Assembly: GCF_018736065.1 (NCBI RefSeq)
Contig: NZ_CP076128.1
Span: 4,155,001 to 4,219,000 of the forward strand
Length of the DNA: 64,000 nt
Reading direction: 5' to 3'
Source of the DNA: Flammeovirga kamogawensis
GTDB lineage: Bacteria > Bacteroidota > Bacteroidia > Cytophagales > Flammeovirgaceae
Of the stretch, positions 36,244 through 43,411 are shown piece by piece. Below the pieces are notes generated by a model that saw only the letters and a program-made list of their open reading frames with translations, made no database searches and was not told the DNA's origin. A program made the position numbers and the translations under genes. The first letter of the stretch is position 1; each line of letters starts with the position of its first letter.

Positions 36244-36783
36244 ATGGAAAAGCAAAGATTCACATTATCGATATTTACAGAGAACGTAGTAGGTTTAACT
36301 AACCGTATCTCTATTATCTTTTCAAGAAGAAAATTAAATATTGAAAGCTTAACAACTTCTGCTTCAGAAGTTGAGCATATTCACCGTTTTACGATTGTAT
36401 TTAATGCAACGGAAAGTGCTGCTCAAAAGCTTTCATTACAAATAGAAAAACAAATTGATGTAGTTCGTTGCTTTCTTTACGAAGATAAGGAAATGATATA
36501 TCAAGAAGTAGCTTTATATAAAGTAGCAGTTGATAATTTAACAGATTCTGATGCAGTAGAAGATATTGTACGTAAGAGTCATGCTAGAATATTAGCCGCT
36601 AAAGCTGATTTTATGGTCATTGAAAAAACGGGCCATGAAGAAGACACTCAAGCATTATATGAAGCATTAAAACCTTTTGGTCTATTGCAATTTGGCCGCT
36701 CAGGTAGGATTGCACTCTCTAAGGAACGTCAAGAAATTAGTACGTTATTAGCAGAGTTCGAACAAGAGAATGCGATTGTGTAA
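36244..36783 (+). CDS. ilvN: Acetolactate synthase, regulatory subunit
   Basis: 179 residues. ACT domain at the N-terminus: FTLSIFTENVVGLTNRISII, FSRRKLNIESLTTSASEVEH and IHRFTIVFNATESAAQ, the valine-binding part; the C-terminal domain contains ADFMVIEKTGHEEDTQALYE and LKPFGLLQFGRSGRIALSK. It activates IlvB and confers valine feedback. The stop codon at 36781-36783 begins a small hairpin before ilvC. Confidence 0.94.
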   Translation: MEKQRFTLSIFTENVVGLTNRISIIFSRRKLNIESLTTSASEVEHIHRFTIVFNATESAAQKLSLQIEKQIDVVRCFLYEDKEMIYQEVALYKVAVDNLTDSDAVEDIVRKSHARILAAKADFMVIEKTGHEEDTQALYEALKPFGLLQFGRSGRIALSKERQEISTLLAEFEQENAIV

Positions 36784-36799
36784 GGTCGAAGGACCTTTT
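36782..36799 (+). other. Small intercistronic hairpin between ilvN and ilvC
   Basis: AAGGTC-GAAG-GACCTT followed by TTTT, starting within the ilvN stop codon. Six base pairs are too few for an efficient terminator, but it may be a partial terminator or a processing/stability site that alters the ilvC to ilvBN ratio (inference). Confidence 0.35.
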
Positions 36800-36847
36800 A
36801 AAAAGAAAACTTTCAAACTAAGGAATCACAAATTTATTTTTTTTATT

Positions 36848-37912
36848 ATGGCAGAGATTAATTTCGGAGGAGTAGTTGAGAACGTAGTAATGCGTGAAGA
36901 ATTTCCATTAACAAAAGCACAGGGAATTTTAAAAGAAGAAACTATTGCAGTTATCGGATACGGTGTACAAGGTCCAAGTCAAGCACAAAACATGCGTGAT
37001 AATGGTCTTAATGTAATCGTAGGTCAACGTAAAGGTGGTGCTTCATGGGACAAAGCTGTTGCTGACGGTTGGGTACCAGGTGAAACACTTTTCGAAATCG
37101 GTGAAGCAGCTGAAAAAGGTTCTATTATCTGTTACCTTCTTTCTGATGCAGCTCAAATTGCTGTATGGCCACAATTAAAAGAGAAATTAACTCCAGGTAA
37201 AGCACTTTATTTCTCTCACGGATTTGGTGTAACTTACCATGAGCGTACTAACATCGTTCCTCCTAAGGATATTGATGTGATTTTAGTAGCTCCTAAAGGA
37301 TCAGGTACTTCTTTAAGAACAATGTTCTTAGAAGGTCGTGGTTTGAACTCTTCTTATGCAATCTACCAAGATGCTACAGGAAATGCTTATAACAGAACTA
37401 TCTCTTTAGGTATTGGTGTTGGAGCTGGATATTTATTCCCAACTGACTTCAAAAAAGAAGTATTCTCTGACCTTACAGGTGAGCGTGGTTCTTTAATGGG
37501 TGCTATTCAAGGTTTATTCGAAGCACAATATGATGTGTTAAGAGAAAACGGACACTCTCCATCTGAAGCATTTAACGAAACTGTTGAAGAGTTAACTCAA
37601 TCTTTAATGCCATTAGTTGCTAAAAATGGAATGGATTGGATGTATGCTAACTGTTCTACTACAGCACAACGTGGTGCATTAGATTGGAAAGATAAATTCC
37701 GTGATGCAGTTCGTCCAGTAGTAGAAGATTTATATCGTTCAGTAGCTACAGGTGAAGAAGCACAACGTTCTATCGATACTAACTCACAACCAGATTACCG
37801 TGAGAAATTAGACGAAGAATTACGTGTATTACGTGAGTCTGAAATGTGGAGAGCAGGTGCTGCAGTACGTGCACTTCGTCCAGAAAATCAAGAAGTAGAA
37901 GCTGAGGCGTAA
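36848..37912 (+). CDS. ilvC: Ketol-acid reductoisomerase (NADP+)
   Basis: 354 residues from ATG at 36848; a longer frame opening at 36770 overlaps ilvN out of frame and lacks family similarity. NADPH-binding TIAVIGYGVQGPSQAQNMRD, the Mg/substrate segment SDLTGERGSLMGAIQGLFEA, and NCSTTAQRGALDW are visible. Catalyses isomeroreduction of acetolactate and acetohydroxybutyrate. Codon use looks richer in C-ending codons than its neighbours, as in highly expressed genes. Last gene before a strong terminator. Confidence 0.95.
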   Translation: MAEINFGGVVENVVMREEFPLTKAQGILKEETIAVIGYGVQGPSQAQNMRDNGLNVIVGQRKGGASWDKAVADGWVPGETLFEIGEAAEKGSIICYLLSDAAQIAVWPQLKEKLTPGKALYFSHGFGVTYHERTNIVPPKDIDVILVAPKGSGTSLRTMFLEGRGLNSSYAIYQDATGNAYNRTISLGIGVGAGYLFPTDFKKEVFSDLTGERGSLMGAIQGLFEAQYDVLRENGHSPSEAFNETVEELTQSLMPLVAKNGMDWMYANCSTTAQRGALDWKDKFRDAVRPVVEDLYRSVATGEEAQRSIDTNSQPDYREKLDEELRVLRESEMWRAGAAVRALRPENQEVEAEA

Positions 37913-37933
37913 GCTAGTCAGTTTTTTATATAG

Positions 37934-37962
37934 AAAAGGGATGGCTTAGGCTATCCCTTTTT
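37934..37962 (+). terminator. Terminator of the ilvEDBNC operon
   Basis: 11-bp stem AAAAGGGATGG / CTATCCCTTTT (two G-T type pairs) with a 6-nt loop, then T-run. Confidence 0.85.
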
Positions 37963-38034
37963 GATTTCTTATGAATTTAATTCAATTGAAATATCAACCA
38001 TCTTTATTAGTTTAAAGGTATAAGGTGATTTCCC

Positions 38035-39303
38035 ATGCAAGAAACAGAAGAATTTGTAGACTTACCAAGTGTTGAGTCAATAGTTAAAGCACATAGAAAA
38101 CTAAAGGACGTGGTTACGCGTACGCCTTTAATGAGAAACTTGAACTTATCAGAAAGATATCAAGCAGATATTTGGCTTAAGAGAGAGGATCTTCAAATTG
38201 TGCGCTCATATAAACTTAGAGGTGCATTCAATAAGATATCTTCTTTAGATAAAGAAGAACAAAAAAGAGGTATTGTATGTGCTAGTGCTGGAAACCATGC
38301 ACAAGGAGTAGCATATTCTTGTAAATTGTTGGGAATTCATGGTGTTATTTATATGCCTGCTCCAACACCTAAGCAAAAGGTGAGTCAGGTAAGAATGTGG
38401 GGTAAGGACAAAGTCGAAGTAGTGCTTATTGGCGATACTTTTGATGATGCTTATGCTGCAGCAATGAAACGTTGTGAAGAAGAAGGAAGAGTTTTTATTC
38501 ATCCTTTTGATGACCCTAAAGTTATTGAAGGTCAAGGTACTGTTGGGTTAGAGATTTTAGAAGATGCTAAAGAAGAAATAGACTACCTTGTGATGCCAAT
38601 AGGTGGAGGCGGACTATCTTCTGGTGTTGGAAGTTATTTTCAACAAATAAGCCCAGCTACAAAAATTTATGGTGTTGAGCCAGAAGGTGCTCCAGCAATG
38701 AAAGAATCAATTATTCAAGATAGAGTAGTTACTCTAGATAAAATTGAGAAATTTGTAGATGGTGCAGCGGTTCAGAGAGTAGGTGATAATACTTTTAGAA
38801 TTGCAAAACAGTTTCTAGAAGACGTTATATTAGTTCCTGAAGGAAAAGTATGCTCAACAATCTTAAGATTGTATAACGAAGATGCTATTGTAGTAGAGCC
38901 AGCAGGAGCGTTGTCTATATCTGCTCTAGATGCAATCAAAGATGAAATAAAGGGTAAGAAGGTAGTATGTGTTGTAAGTGGTTCTAATAATGATATTGGA
39001 CGTATGGAAGAGATCAAACAGAGGTCTCTTATATATGAGGGTTACAAACATTACTTTATGATCCGTTTTCCTCAAAGAGCGGGAGCTTTAAGAGAATACT
39101 TAATTGAAATTTTAGGTCCGAATGATGATATTTGTCATTTTGAATATACTAAGAAAGTCAATAGAGAAAAAGCTCCAGCAATTGTAGGAATCGAGGTGAA
39201 ATCTCCTGAAGATTTTGATGCTTTAATGATTAGAATGGAAAAAAGAGGTTACAAATATGAACTACTGAATGAAAATGAGGATATGTTCCATTTTTTAATC
39301 TGA
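38035..39303 (+). CDS. ilvA: Threonine ammonia-lyase (deaminase), short form
   Basis: 422 residues. PLP enzyme giving 2-oxobutyrate, the entry to isoleucine synthesis. VVTRTPLMRNLNLSERYQAD and LKREDLQIVRSYKLRGAFNK (PLP Lys in SYKLRGA), ASAGNHAQGVAYSCKLLG, PIGGGGLSSGVGSYFQQ are the catalytic part; the C-terminal YFMIRFPQRAGALREYLIEI is a single ACT-like regulatory domain, so this is the short regulated form. It stands 122 bp after ilvC behind a terminator, so it may have separate transcription. Confidence 0.94.
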   Translation: MQETEEFVDLPSVESIVKAHRKLKDVVTRTPLMRNLNLSERYQADIWLKREDLQIVRSYKLRGAFNKISSLDKEEQKRGIVCASAGNHAQGVAYSCKLLGIHGVIYMPAPTPKQKVSQVRMWGKDKVEVVLIGDTFDDAYAAAMKRCEEEGRVFIHPFDDPKVIEGQGTVGLEILEDAKEEIDYLVMPIGGGGLSSGVGSYFQQISPATKIYGVEPEGAPAMKESIIQDRVVTLDKIEKFVDGAAVQRVGDNTFRIAKQFLEDVILVPEGKVCSTILRLYNEDAIVVEPAGALSISALDAIKDEIKGKKVVCVVSGSNNDIGRMEEIKQRSLIYEGYKHYFMIRFPQRAGALREYLIEILGPNDDICHFEYTKKVNREKAPAIVGIEVKSPEDFDALMIRMEKRGYKYELLNENEDMFHFLI

Positions 39304-39386
39304 TAGTTTTCTATTGATTCATACTTGTAAATCAATATATTATGGTTTTGTTAAGATAAAATTACAATTTTTATTGAGGTTGTAGC

Positions 39387-39417
39387 TTGTTTTATCCAAA
39401 TCAAGGATGCATCTTTG
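39387..39417 (+). promoter_or_regulatory. Promoter of the tRNA-Asp array
   Basis: TTG (39387-39389), 20-bp spacer, CATCTTTG (39410-39417), one mismatch from TAnnTTTG. The first tRNA starts 38 bp on. Confidence 0.5.
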
Positions 39418-39454
39418 CATCGCTTTTAAGAGGAATACCTGTTTAAAAGCAATT

Positions 39455-39531
39455 GGAGCAGTAGTTCAGTTGGTTAGAATACCTGCCTGTCACGCAGGGG
39501 GTCGCGGGTTCGAGTCCCGTCTGTTCCGCCA
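39455..39531 (+). tRNA. tRNA-Asp (GTC), copy 1
   Basis: 77 nt with encoded CCA. Acceptor stem GGAGCAG / CTGTTCC, anticodon loop CTGTCAC (GTC, Asp), T loop GTTCGAGTC. First of seven identical copies; preceded by a different flank (CAATT) from the others. Confidence 0.97.
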
Positions 39532-39568
39532 ACAAGTCTTTCATCAAGACTTTCAAAACTAGATGACT

Positions 39569-39645
39569 GGAGCAGTAGTTCAGTTGGTTAGAATACCTGC
39601 CTGTCACGCAGGGGGTCGCGGGTTCGAGTCCCGTCTGTTCCGCCA
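39569..39645 (+). tRNA. tRNA-Asp (GTC), copy 2
   Basis: Identical to copy 1, 114 bp downstream, encoded CCA. The intervening 37-bp spacer holds an AAGTCTT / AAGACTT hairpin. Confidence 0.97.
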
Positions 39646-39682
39646 ACAAGTCTTTCATCAAGACTTTCAAAACTAGATGACT

Positions 39683-39759
39683 GGAGCAGTAGTTCAGTTG
39701 GTTAGAATACCTGCCTGTCACGCAGGGGGTCGCGGGTTCGAGTCCCGTCTGTTCCGCCA
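39683..39759 (+). tRNA. tRNA-Asp (GTC), copy 3
   Basis: Identical 77-nt tRNA with CCA; preceded by the same 37-bp spacer. Confidence 0.97.
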
Positions 39760-39796
39760 ACAAGTCTTTCATCAAGACTTTCAAAACTAGATGACT

Positions 39797-39873
39797 GGAG
39801 CAGTAGTTCAGTTGGTTAGAATACCTGCCTGTCACGCAGGGGGTCGCGGGTTCGAGTCCCGTCTGTTCCGCCA
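39797..39873 (+). tRNA. tRNA-Asp (GTC), copy 4
   Basis: Identical 77-nt tRNA with CCA; same spacer. Confidence 0.97.
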
Positions 39874-39910
39874 ACAAGTCTTTCATCAAGACTTTCAAAA
39901 CTAGATGACT

Positions 39911-39987
39911 GGAGCAGTAGTTCAGTTGGTTAGAATACCTGCCTGTCACGCAGGGGGTCGCGGGTTCGAGTCCCGTCTGTTCCGCCA
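39911..39987 (+). tRNA. tRNA-Asp (GTC), copy 5
   Basis: Identical 77-nt tRNA with CCA. The spacer after it carries one extra A (38 bp). Confidence 0.97.
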
Positions 39988-40025
39988 ACAAGTCTTTCAT
40001 CAAGACTTTCAAAAACTAGATGACT

Positions 40026-40102
40026 GGAGCAGTAGTTCAGTTGGTTAGAATACCTGCCTGTCACGCAGGGGGTCGCGGGTTCGAGTCCCGTCTGTTCCGC
40101 CA
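40026..40102 (+). tRNA. tRNA-Asp (GTC), copy 6
   Basis: Identical 77-nt tRNA with CCA, 115 bp from copy 5 because of a one-base insertion in the A-run of the spacer. Confidence 0.97.
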
Positions 40103-40139
40103 ACAAGTCTTTCATCAAGACTTTCAAAACTAGATGACT

Positions 40140-40216
40140 GGAGCAGTAGTTCAGTTGGTTAGAATACCTGCCTGTCACGCAGGGGGTCGCGGGTTCGAGT
40201 CCCGTCTGTTCCGCCA
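40140..40216 (+). tRNA. tRNA-Asp (GTC), copy 7
   Basis: Last identical copy with CCA; its 3' flank differs and leads into a terminator. Confidence 0.97.
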
Positions 40217-40224
40217 ACCAATTC

Positions 40225-40258
40225 AAAGACAAGTTCGATATCGGGCTTGTCTTTTTTT
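40225..40258 (+). terminator. Terminator of the tRNA-Asp array
   Basis: 9-bp stem AAAGACAAG / CTTGTCTTT with a 12-nt loop and a T-run. The convergent RluA gene ends at its 3' edge. Confidence 0.85.
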
Positions 40259-41198
40259 ATTTTAAGAGATTAGAAATCTCGATTGGTAATTCAGAATCAA
40301 ATTTTAAAATAGTATTTCCATCTTTTGGTGATAGAAAGTGTAAAGTTTTTGCATGTAAACAGTGCCTTCCAATTGAATTCTGAAGTGCGATATCATTTAT
40401 GAGATATGGAATTTCGTAACGTTTATCACCTACTAGTGGATGACCTATAAAGTGCATATGTACGCGAATTTGGTGTGTTCGTCCTGTTTCAAGTCTACAT
40501 TCAACTAAAGAATAGTTACTAAACTCTTTTATTACTTTATAGTGTGTTATTGCTTTTTTACCAAAAGATTGATCTTTTGAGACTTCAATACTTCTTTCGT
40601 TTAAAGGATTACGTCCTATAAACTCATCAATAGTTCCTTTTTTTATTTTTAGCTTACCCCAAACTAATGCATAATAAGTTCTATAGGGTTTCATGTTTTG
40701 AAATTGCTGTGATAATAATTCTCTAGCAGCTTCAGTTTTGGCCATTACTAAAACCCCGCTAGTATCTTTATCTAGACGTTGAACAATAGAATCTTTAATA
40801 AGGGCATTAGGTTGCTTAGAGATCATGTAATGATACTTTAATGCATTCTGTAGTGTTGTGTCGTAATAACCAAGTCCAGGGTGCATAGGCATACCTGAAG
40901 GTTTATTTATTACAATAAATTCATTTTCTTCTAATAGAATTTTAAGAGGATAATTATAGGCAACTAATTCAATTCTTTTGTGATAGAGTTCGAACCATTG
41001 AATTTTATCATCTGACTTAATAATGTAACTAGATTTTGTTTTTTTATCATTTACCAAAACCATTGAACTCTTAATCTGTTTTTGAATAAGGTTTCGGCTT
41101 TTTTGTGGAAGTTGTAAAGATAGGAAATGATCTAGACGAGTACTTTTACCTCCTTTTGGTATTATGAATTCCTCGTGAAGATGTTTCTTTTCTATCAT
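40257..41198 (-). CDS. RluA-family pseudouridine synthase with S4 domain
   Basis: 313 residues. The N-terminal S4 domain (TRLDHFLSLQLPQKSRNLIQ, MVLVNDKKTKSSYIIKSDD) binds RNA; the catalytic domain has IVQRLDKDTSGVLVMAKTEA with the catalytic Asp, and CRLETGRTHQIRVHMHFIGH, typical of RluC/RluD. Which rRNA site it modifies cannot be told. It is divergent from the site-2 protease gene (69-bp gap). Confidence 0.9.
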   Translation of the reverse strand: MIEKKHLHEEFIIPKGGKSTRLDHFLSLQLPQKSRNLIQKQIKSSMVLVNDKKTKSSYIIKSDDKIQWFELYHKRIELVAYNYPLKILLEENEFIVINKPSGMPMHPGLGYYDTTLQNALKYHYMISKQPNALIKDSIVQRLDKDTSGVLVMAKTEAARELLSQQFQNMKPYRTYYALVWGKLKIKKGTIDEFIGRNPLNERSIEVSKDQSFGKKAITHYKVIKEFSNYSLVECRLETGRTHQIRVHMHFIGHPLVGDKRYEIPYLINDIALQNSIGRHCLHAKTLHFLSPKDGNTILKFDSELPIEISNLLK

Positions 41199-41267
41199 TA
41201 TAAAAATTTTTATTGTTCGATCAGCAATACAAAGCTAACTTGCAAAACTTATTTTAAGAAAAGATAT

Positions 41268-42458
41268 ATGAAAGAAATTAAAGATTCTTATCAATCAGAA
41301 TCAGATGTTCAAATAGAAGCACAACCACTTAAGAAAAAAACAGTTGGAATGGTTTGGTGGAAACACCTACTACTTTTTTTGTTGACAGTTTGTGCAACTA
41401 CCTTTGCGGGAGCAGAATGGATATATGGGAAATCTGTTTTAATGAATGAATTAACACCTAAGGAATGGATTGGTTCTTTATCTTATTCTCTACCTTTCTT
41501 AGGAATTTTAACGGTTCATGAATTTGGACATTATTTTACTGCTAAATATTATAAATTAAAGGTTACACTTCCTTATTACATTCCGGTATGGCTTTTTAGT
41601 TTTGGTCCATCAATAGGCTCATTTGGGGCTTTTATAAAAATAAAGAGTGTTATAAAAACTCGAACTCAGTTTTTTGATATTGGAGTTTCTGGTCCGTTAG
41701 CGGGTTTTATAGCTGCTTTGTTTGTACTTGCATATGGGTTTACACATTTACCTCCTCCTGAATATATTTATCAAATTCATCCTGAATATCAAAAGTGGGG
41801 ATTAGATTATGCAAAATATGCTTACGAAAATTTACCAATGGGAGAGAGCTTGAGCTTAGGTTCTAATTTATTATTTGAGTTTTTTAAACACTTTGTAGCT
41901 CCAGATCCATCATTGGTTCCTAATGGACATGAAATGATGCATTATCCATTTCTATTTGCAGGATACCTAGCCTGTTTTTTTACAGCATTAAATTTATTAC
42001 CATTTGGACAGTTAGATGGAGGGCATGCCTTGTATAGTATTATAGGAACAAAGTGGTTTAATAGATTATTACCATTTACTTTTGCGGCTTTTCTTTTTTG
42101 GGGAGGTTTAGGATTATTTTCAGCCTATGATTCTTCAGATGTACTAATTACTTATGCACCATTGTATGTAGCTTACTTATTCTTTGTATCAATGAATTTA
42201 TTTGAGAATAAGGTGTCAGTTGCATTATATGCTATGTCAATATTTACACTTCAGTTTGTTTTTTCTACTTTCACAGATGGTATAGTTGGGTATCAGGGGT
42301 GGTTGTTTTTTGGGTTTCTATTGTCTAAAGTTTTAGGTTTACATCACCCACCAGCTTTATACAAAAAAAGTGTTGACACCAAGAGAAAAATCATCGGTAT
42401 CATCACTTTAATTGTTTTCATATTATGCTTTACGCCTACTCCTTTTATTCTTGAGTAA
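41268..42458 (+). CDS. Site-2 protease family (M50) membrane metalloprotease
   Basis: 396 residues, about seven or eight TM segments. Zinc motif HEFGHYFTAKYYK (HExxH) near residue 90 and the third ligand in LNLLPFGQLDGGHALYSII are intact. I use the ATG at 41268 since a longer frame from 41175 overlaps the RluA start. S2P enzymes cut transmembrane anchors, for example of anti-sigma factors; no such partner lies here and no PDZ insertion is evident. Its 3' end overlaps the convergent Cas6-like gene by 14 bp. Confidence 0.88.
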   Translation: MKEIKDSYQSESDVQIEAQPLKKKTVGMVWWKHLLLFLLTVCATTFAGAEWIYGKSVLMNELTPKEWIGSLSYSLPFLGILTVHEFGHYFTAKYYKLKVTLPYYIPVWLFSFGPSIGSFGAFIKIKSVIKTRTQFFDIGVSGPLAGFIAALFVLAYGFTHLPPPEYIYQIHPEYQKWGLDYAKYAYENLPMGESLSLGSNLLFEFFKHFVAPDPSLVPNGHEMMHYPFLFAGYLACFFTALNLLPFGQLDGGHALYSIIGTKWFNRLLPFTFAAFLFWGGLGLFSAYDSSDVLITYAPLYVAYLFFVSMNLFENKVSVALYAMSIFTLQFVFSTFTDGIVGYQGWLFFGFLLSKVLGLHHPPALYKKSVDTKRKIIGIITLIVFILCFTPTPFILE

Positions 42459-43245
42459 TGTTAGCATCTTTCGATAATTCATAAGGAGTCTTTTTAGGGT
42501 TGAAATTTGGAATATCTAACATTCCAAAGCCGTGAGTAGTTAACTCCCCAAATCCATTATGATAAATAAATTCTTGAACCTCAGGTGCAGCCATTACTTC
42601 AAAAGGTAAAGTGTAACCACGAGCTTCTTGGATTTCTCCATTCTTTATTACAGAATATATACGAGCAAATTTCTTGTCCATTCTATTAATTCTAGCCAAA
42701 TACTCTTGATCTGGAATTACTTGGAAACGGAAAAATGAAGAGATTTGCTCTGGAGTATATTTACCAGATTTTTCCATTCTAAACATTGTTGAATCGTACA
42801 ACATGTCAGAAAAATCATCACTCAAAGGGTTTACAAACATTTTATTGTTTAAACCTTCAATCATATGAAATGGTACGATTGGAGAGATGCAAAGGAATTT
42901 CATAGCTTCTTTGAATTCAGGAACTTCTTCTTCTTCAACATAATCTGCTTGTAGCATGAGGTTACCGAGCAGAATATGTGATTCTTGAAATAATCCTTTA
43001 ACAATTTTATCTATAAATTCTTTGTTTGGACTGGTTAAAACTATTGTAGCTTTTTTTGAAAAATAATGGAGACCTTCACGGCCAACTTTTGTCTGTCCTT
43101 TAAGTCCAGAAAAAGTAAAACTAGCTTTATCAAAAACGTCATTGTCAGCACATACTATTTTAAGCATGTTTTGAACAAGTTTCTGATGATGAAAGGGTAA
43201 TATTGCACCCTTATTGCGGAGATTGAAGATTATTCTAATGCGCAC
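42445..43245 (-). CDS. cas6: Cas6-family CRISPR endoribonuclease-like protein, orphan
   Basis: 266 residues, the family length. The N-terminal ferredoxin-like fold reads MRIRIIFNLRNKGAILPFHH then QKLVQNMLKIV, matching the Cas6 lPxNYNxxLqxxIY strand-helix; FTFSGLKG is the Cas6 FTFSxL motif; the C-terminal Gly-rich loop is YHNGFGELTTHGFGMLDI (Cas6: GxGxxxxxGFGxV). His19/His20 lie where the catalytic His is often found. Cas6 cuts CRISPR precursor RNA. No repeat array or other cas gene lies in the window, so either the array is elsewhere or the protein has another RNA target. Confidence 0.75.
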   Translation of the reverse strand: MRIRIIFNLRNKGAILPFHHQKLVQNMLKIVCADNDVFDKASFTFSGLKGQTKVGREGLHYFSKKATIVLTSPNKEFIDKIVKGLFQESHILLGNLMLQADYVEEEEVPEFKEAMKFLCISPIVPFHMIEGLNNKMFVNPLSDDFSDMLYDSTMFRMEKSGKYTPEQISSFFRFQVIPDQEYLARINRMDKKFARIYSVIKNGEIQEARGYTLPFEVMAAPEVQEFIYHNGFGELTTHGFGMLDIPNFNPKKTPYELSKDANITQE

Positions 43246-43411
43246 CTTCTAAAAAATTTGTAGTTGGTAACTTCAAATAGGATAAAATCCTAATAGATTA
43301 AAAAATTTTATGAGAGTATGATACACTCAAAATGACATATTTCATTCATTTTACTTAATATCAATAATATAATCGAATTAAAGTAATTTTTTTTAATAAA
43401 AAGGATTTTTT

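Larger units (their letters stand above)
39455..40216 (+). repeat. Tandem array of seven tRNA-Asp units
   Basis: Repeat unit is 114 bp: 77-nt tRNA plus a 37-bp spacer. All tRNA copies are identical; the six spacers differ only by one inserted A (before copy 6). Each spacer contains a 7-bp hairpin AAGTCTT-TCATC-AAGACTT. The near identity points to recent unit duplication or gene conversion. One promoter and one terminator frame the whole array, suggesting a single precursor cut into seven tRNAs. Confidence 0.95.

Noticed and set aside
36770-36847. Upstream start for ilvC at 36770
   Set aside because: It overlaps ilvN out of frame and adds 26 non-family residues; ATG at 36848 begins the conserved N-terminus.
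39455-40216. CRISPR array
   Set aside because: The 114-bp periodic repeat is tRNA genes with near-identical spacers, not short repeats with unique spacers.
39443-40232. Long minus-strand open frames with repeated LAEQTGLEPATPCVTG segments
   Set aside because: They are the antisense of the seven tRNA-Asp genes; this is a well-known spurious protein in databases.
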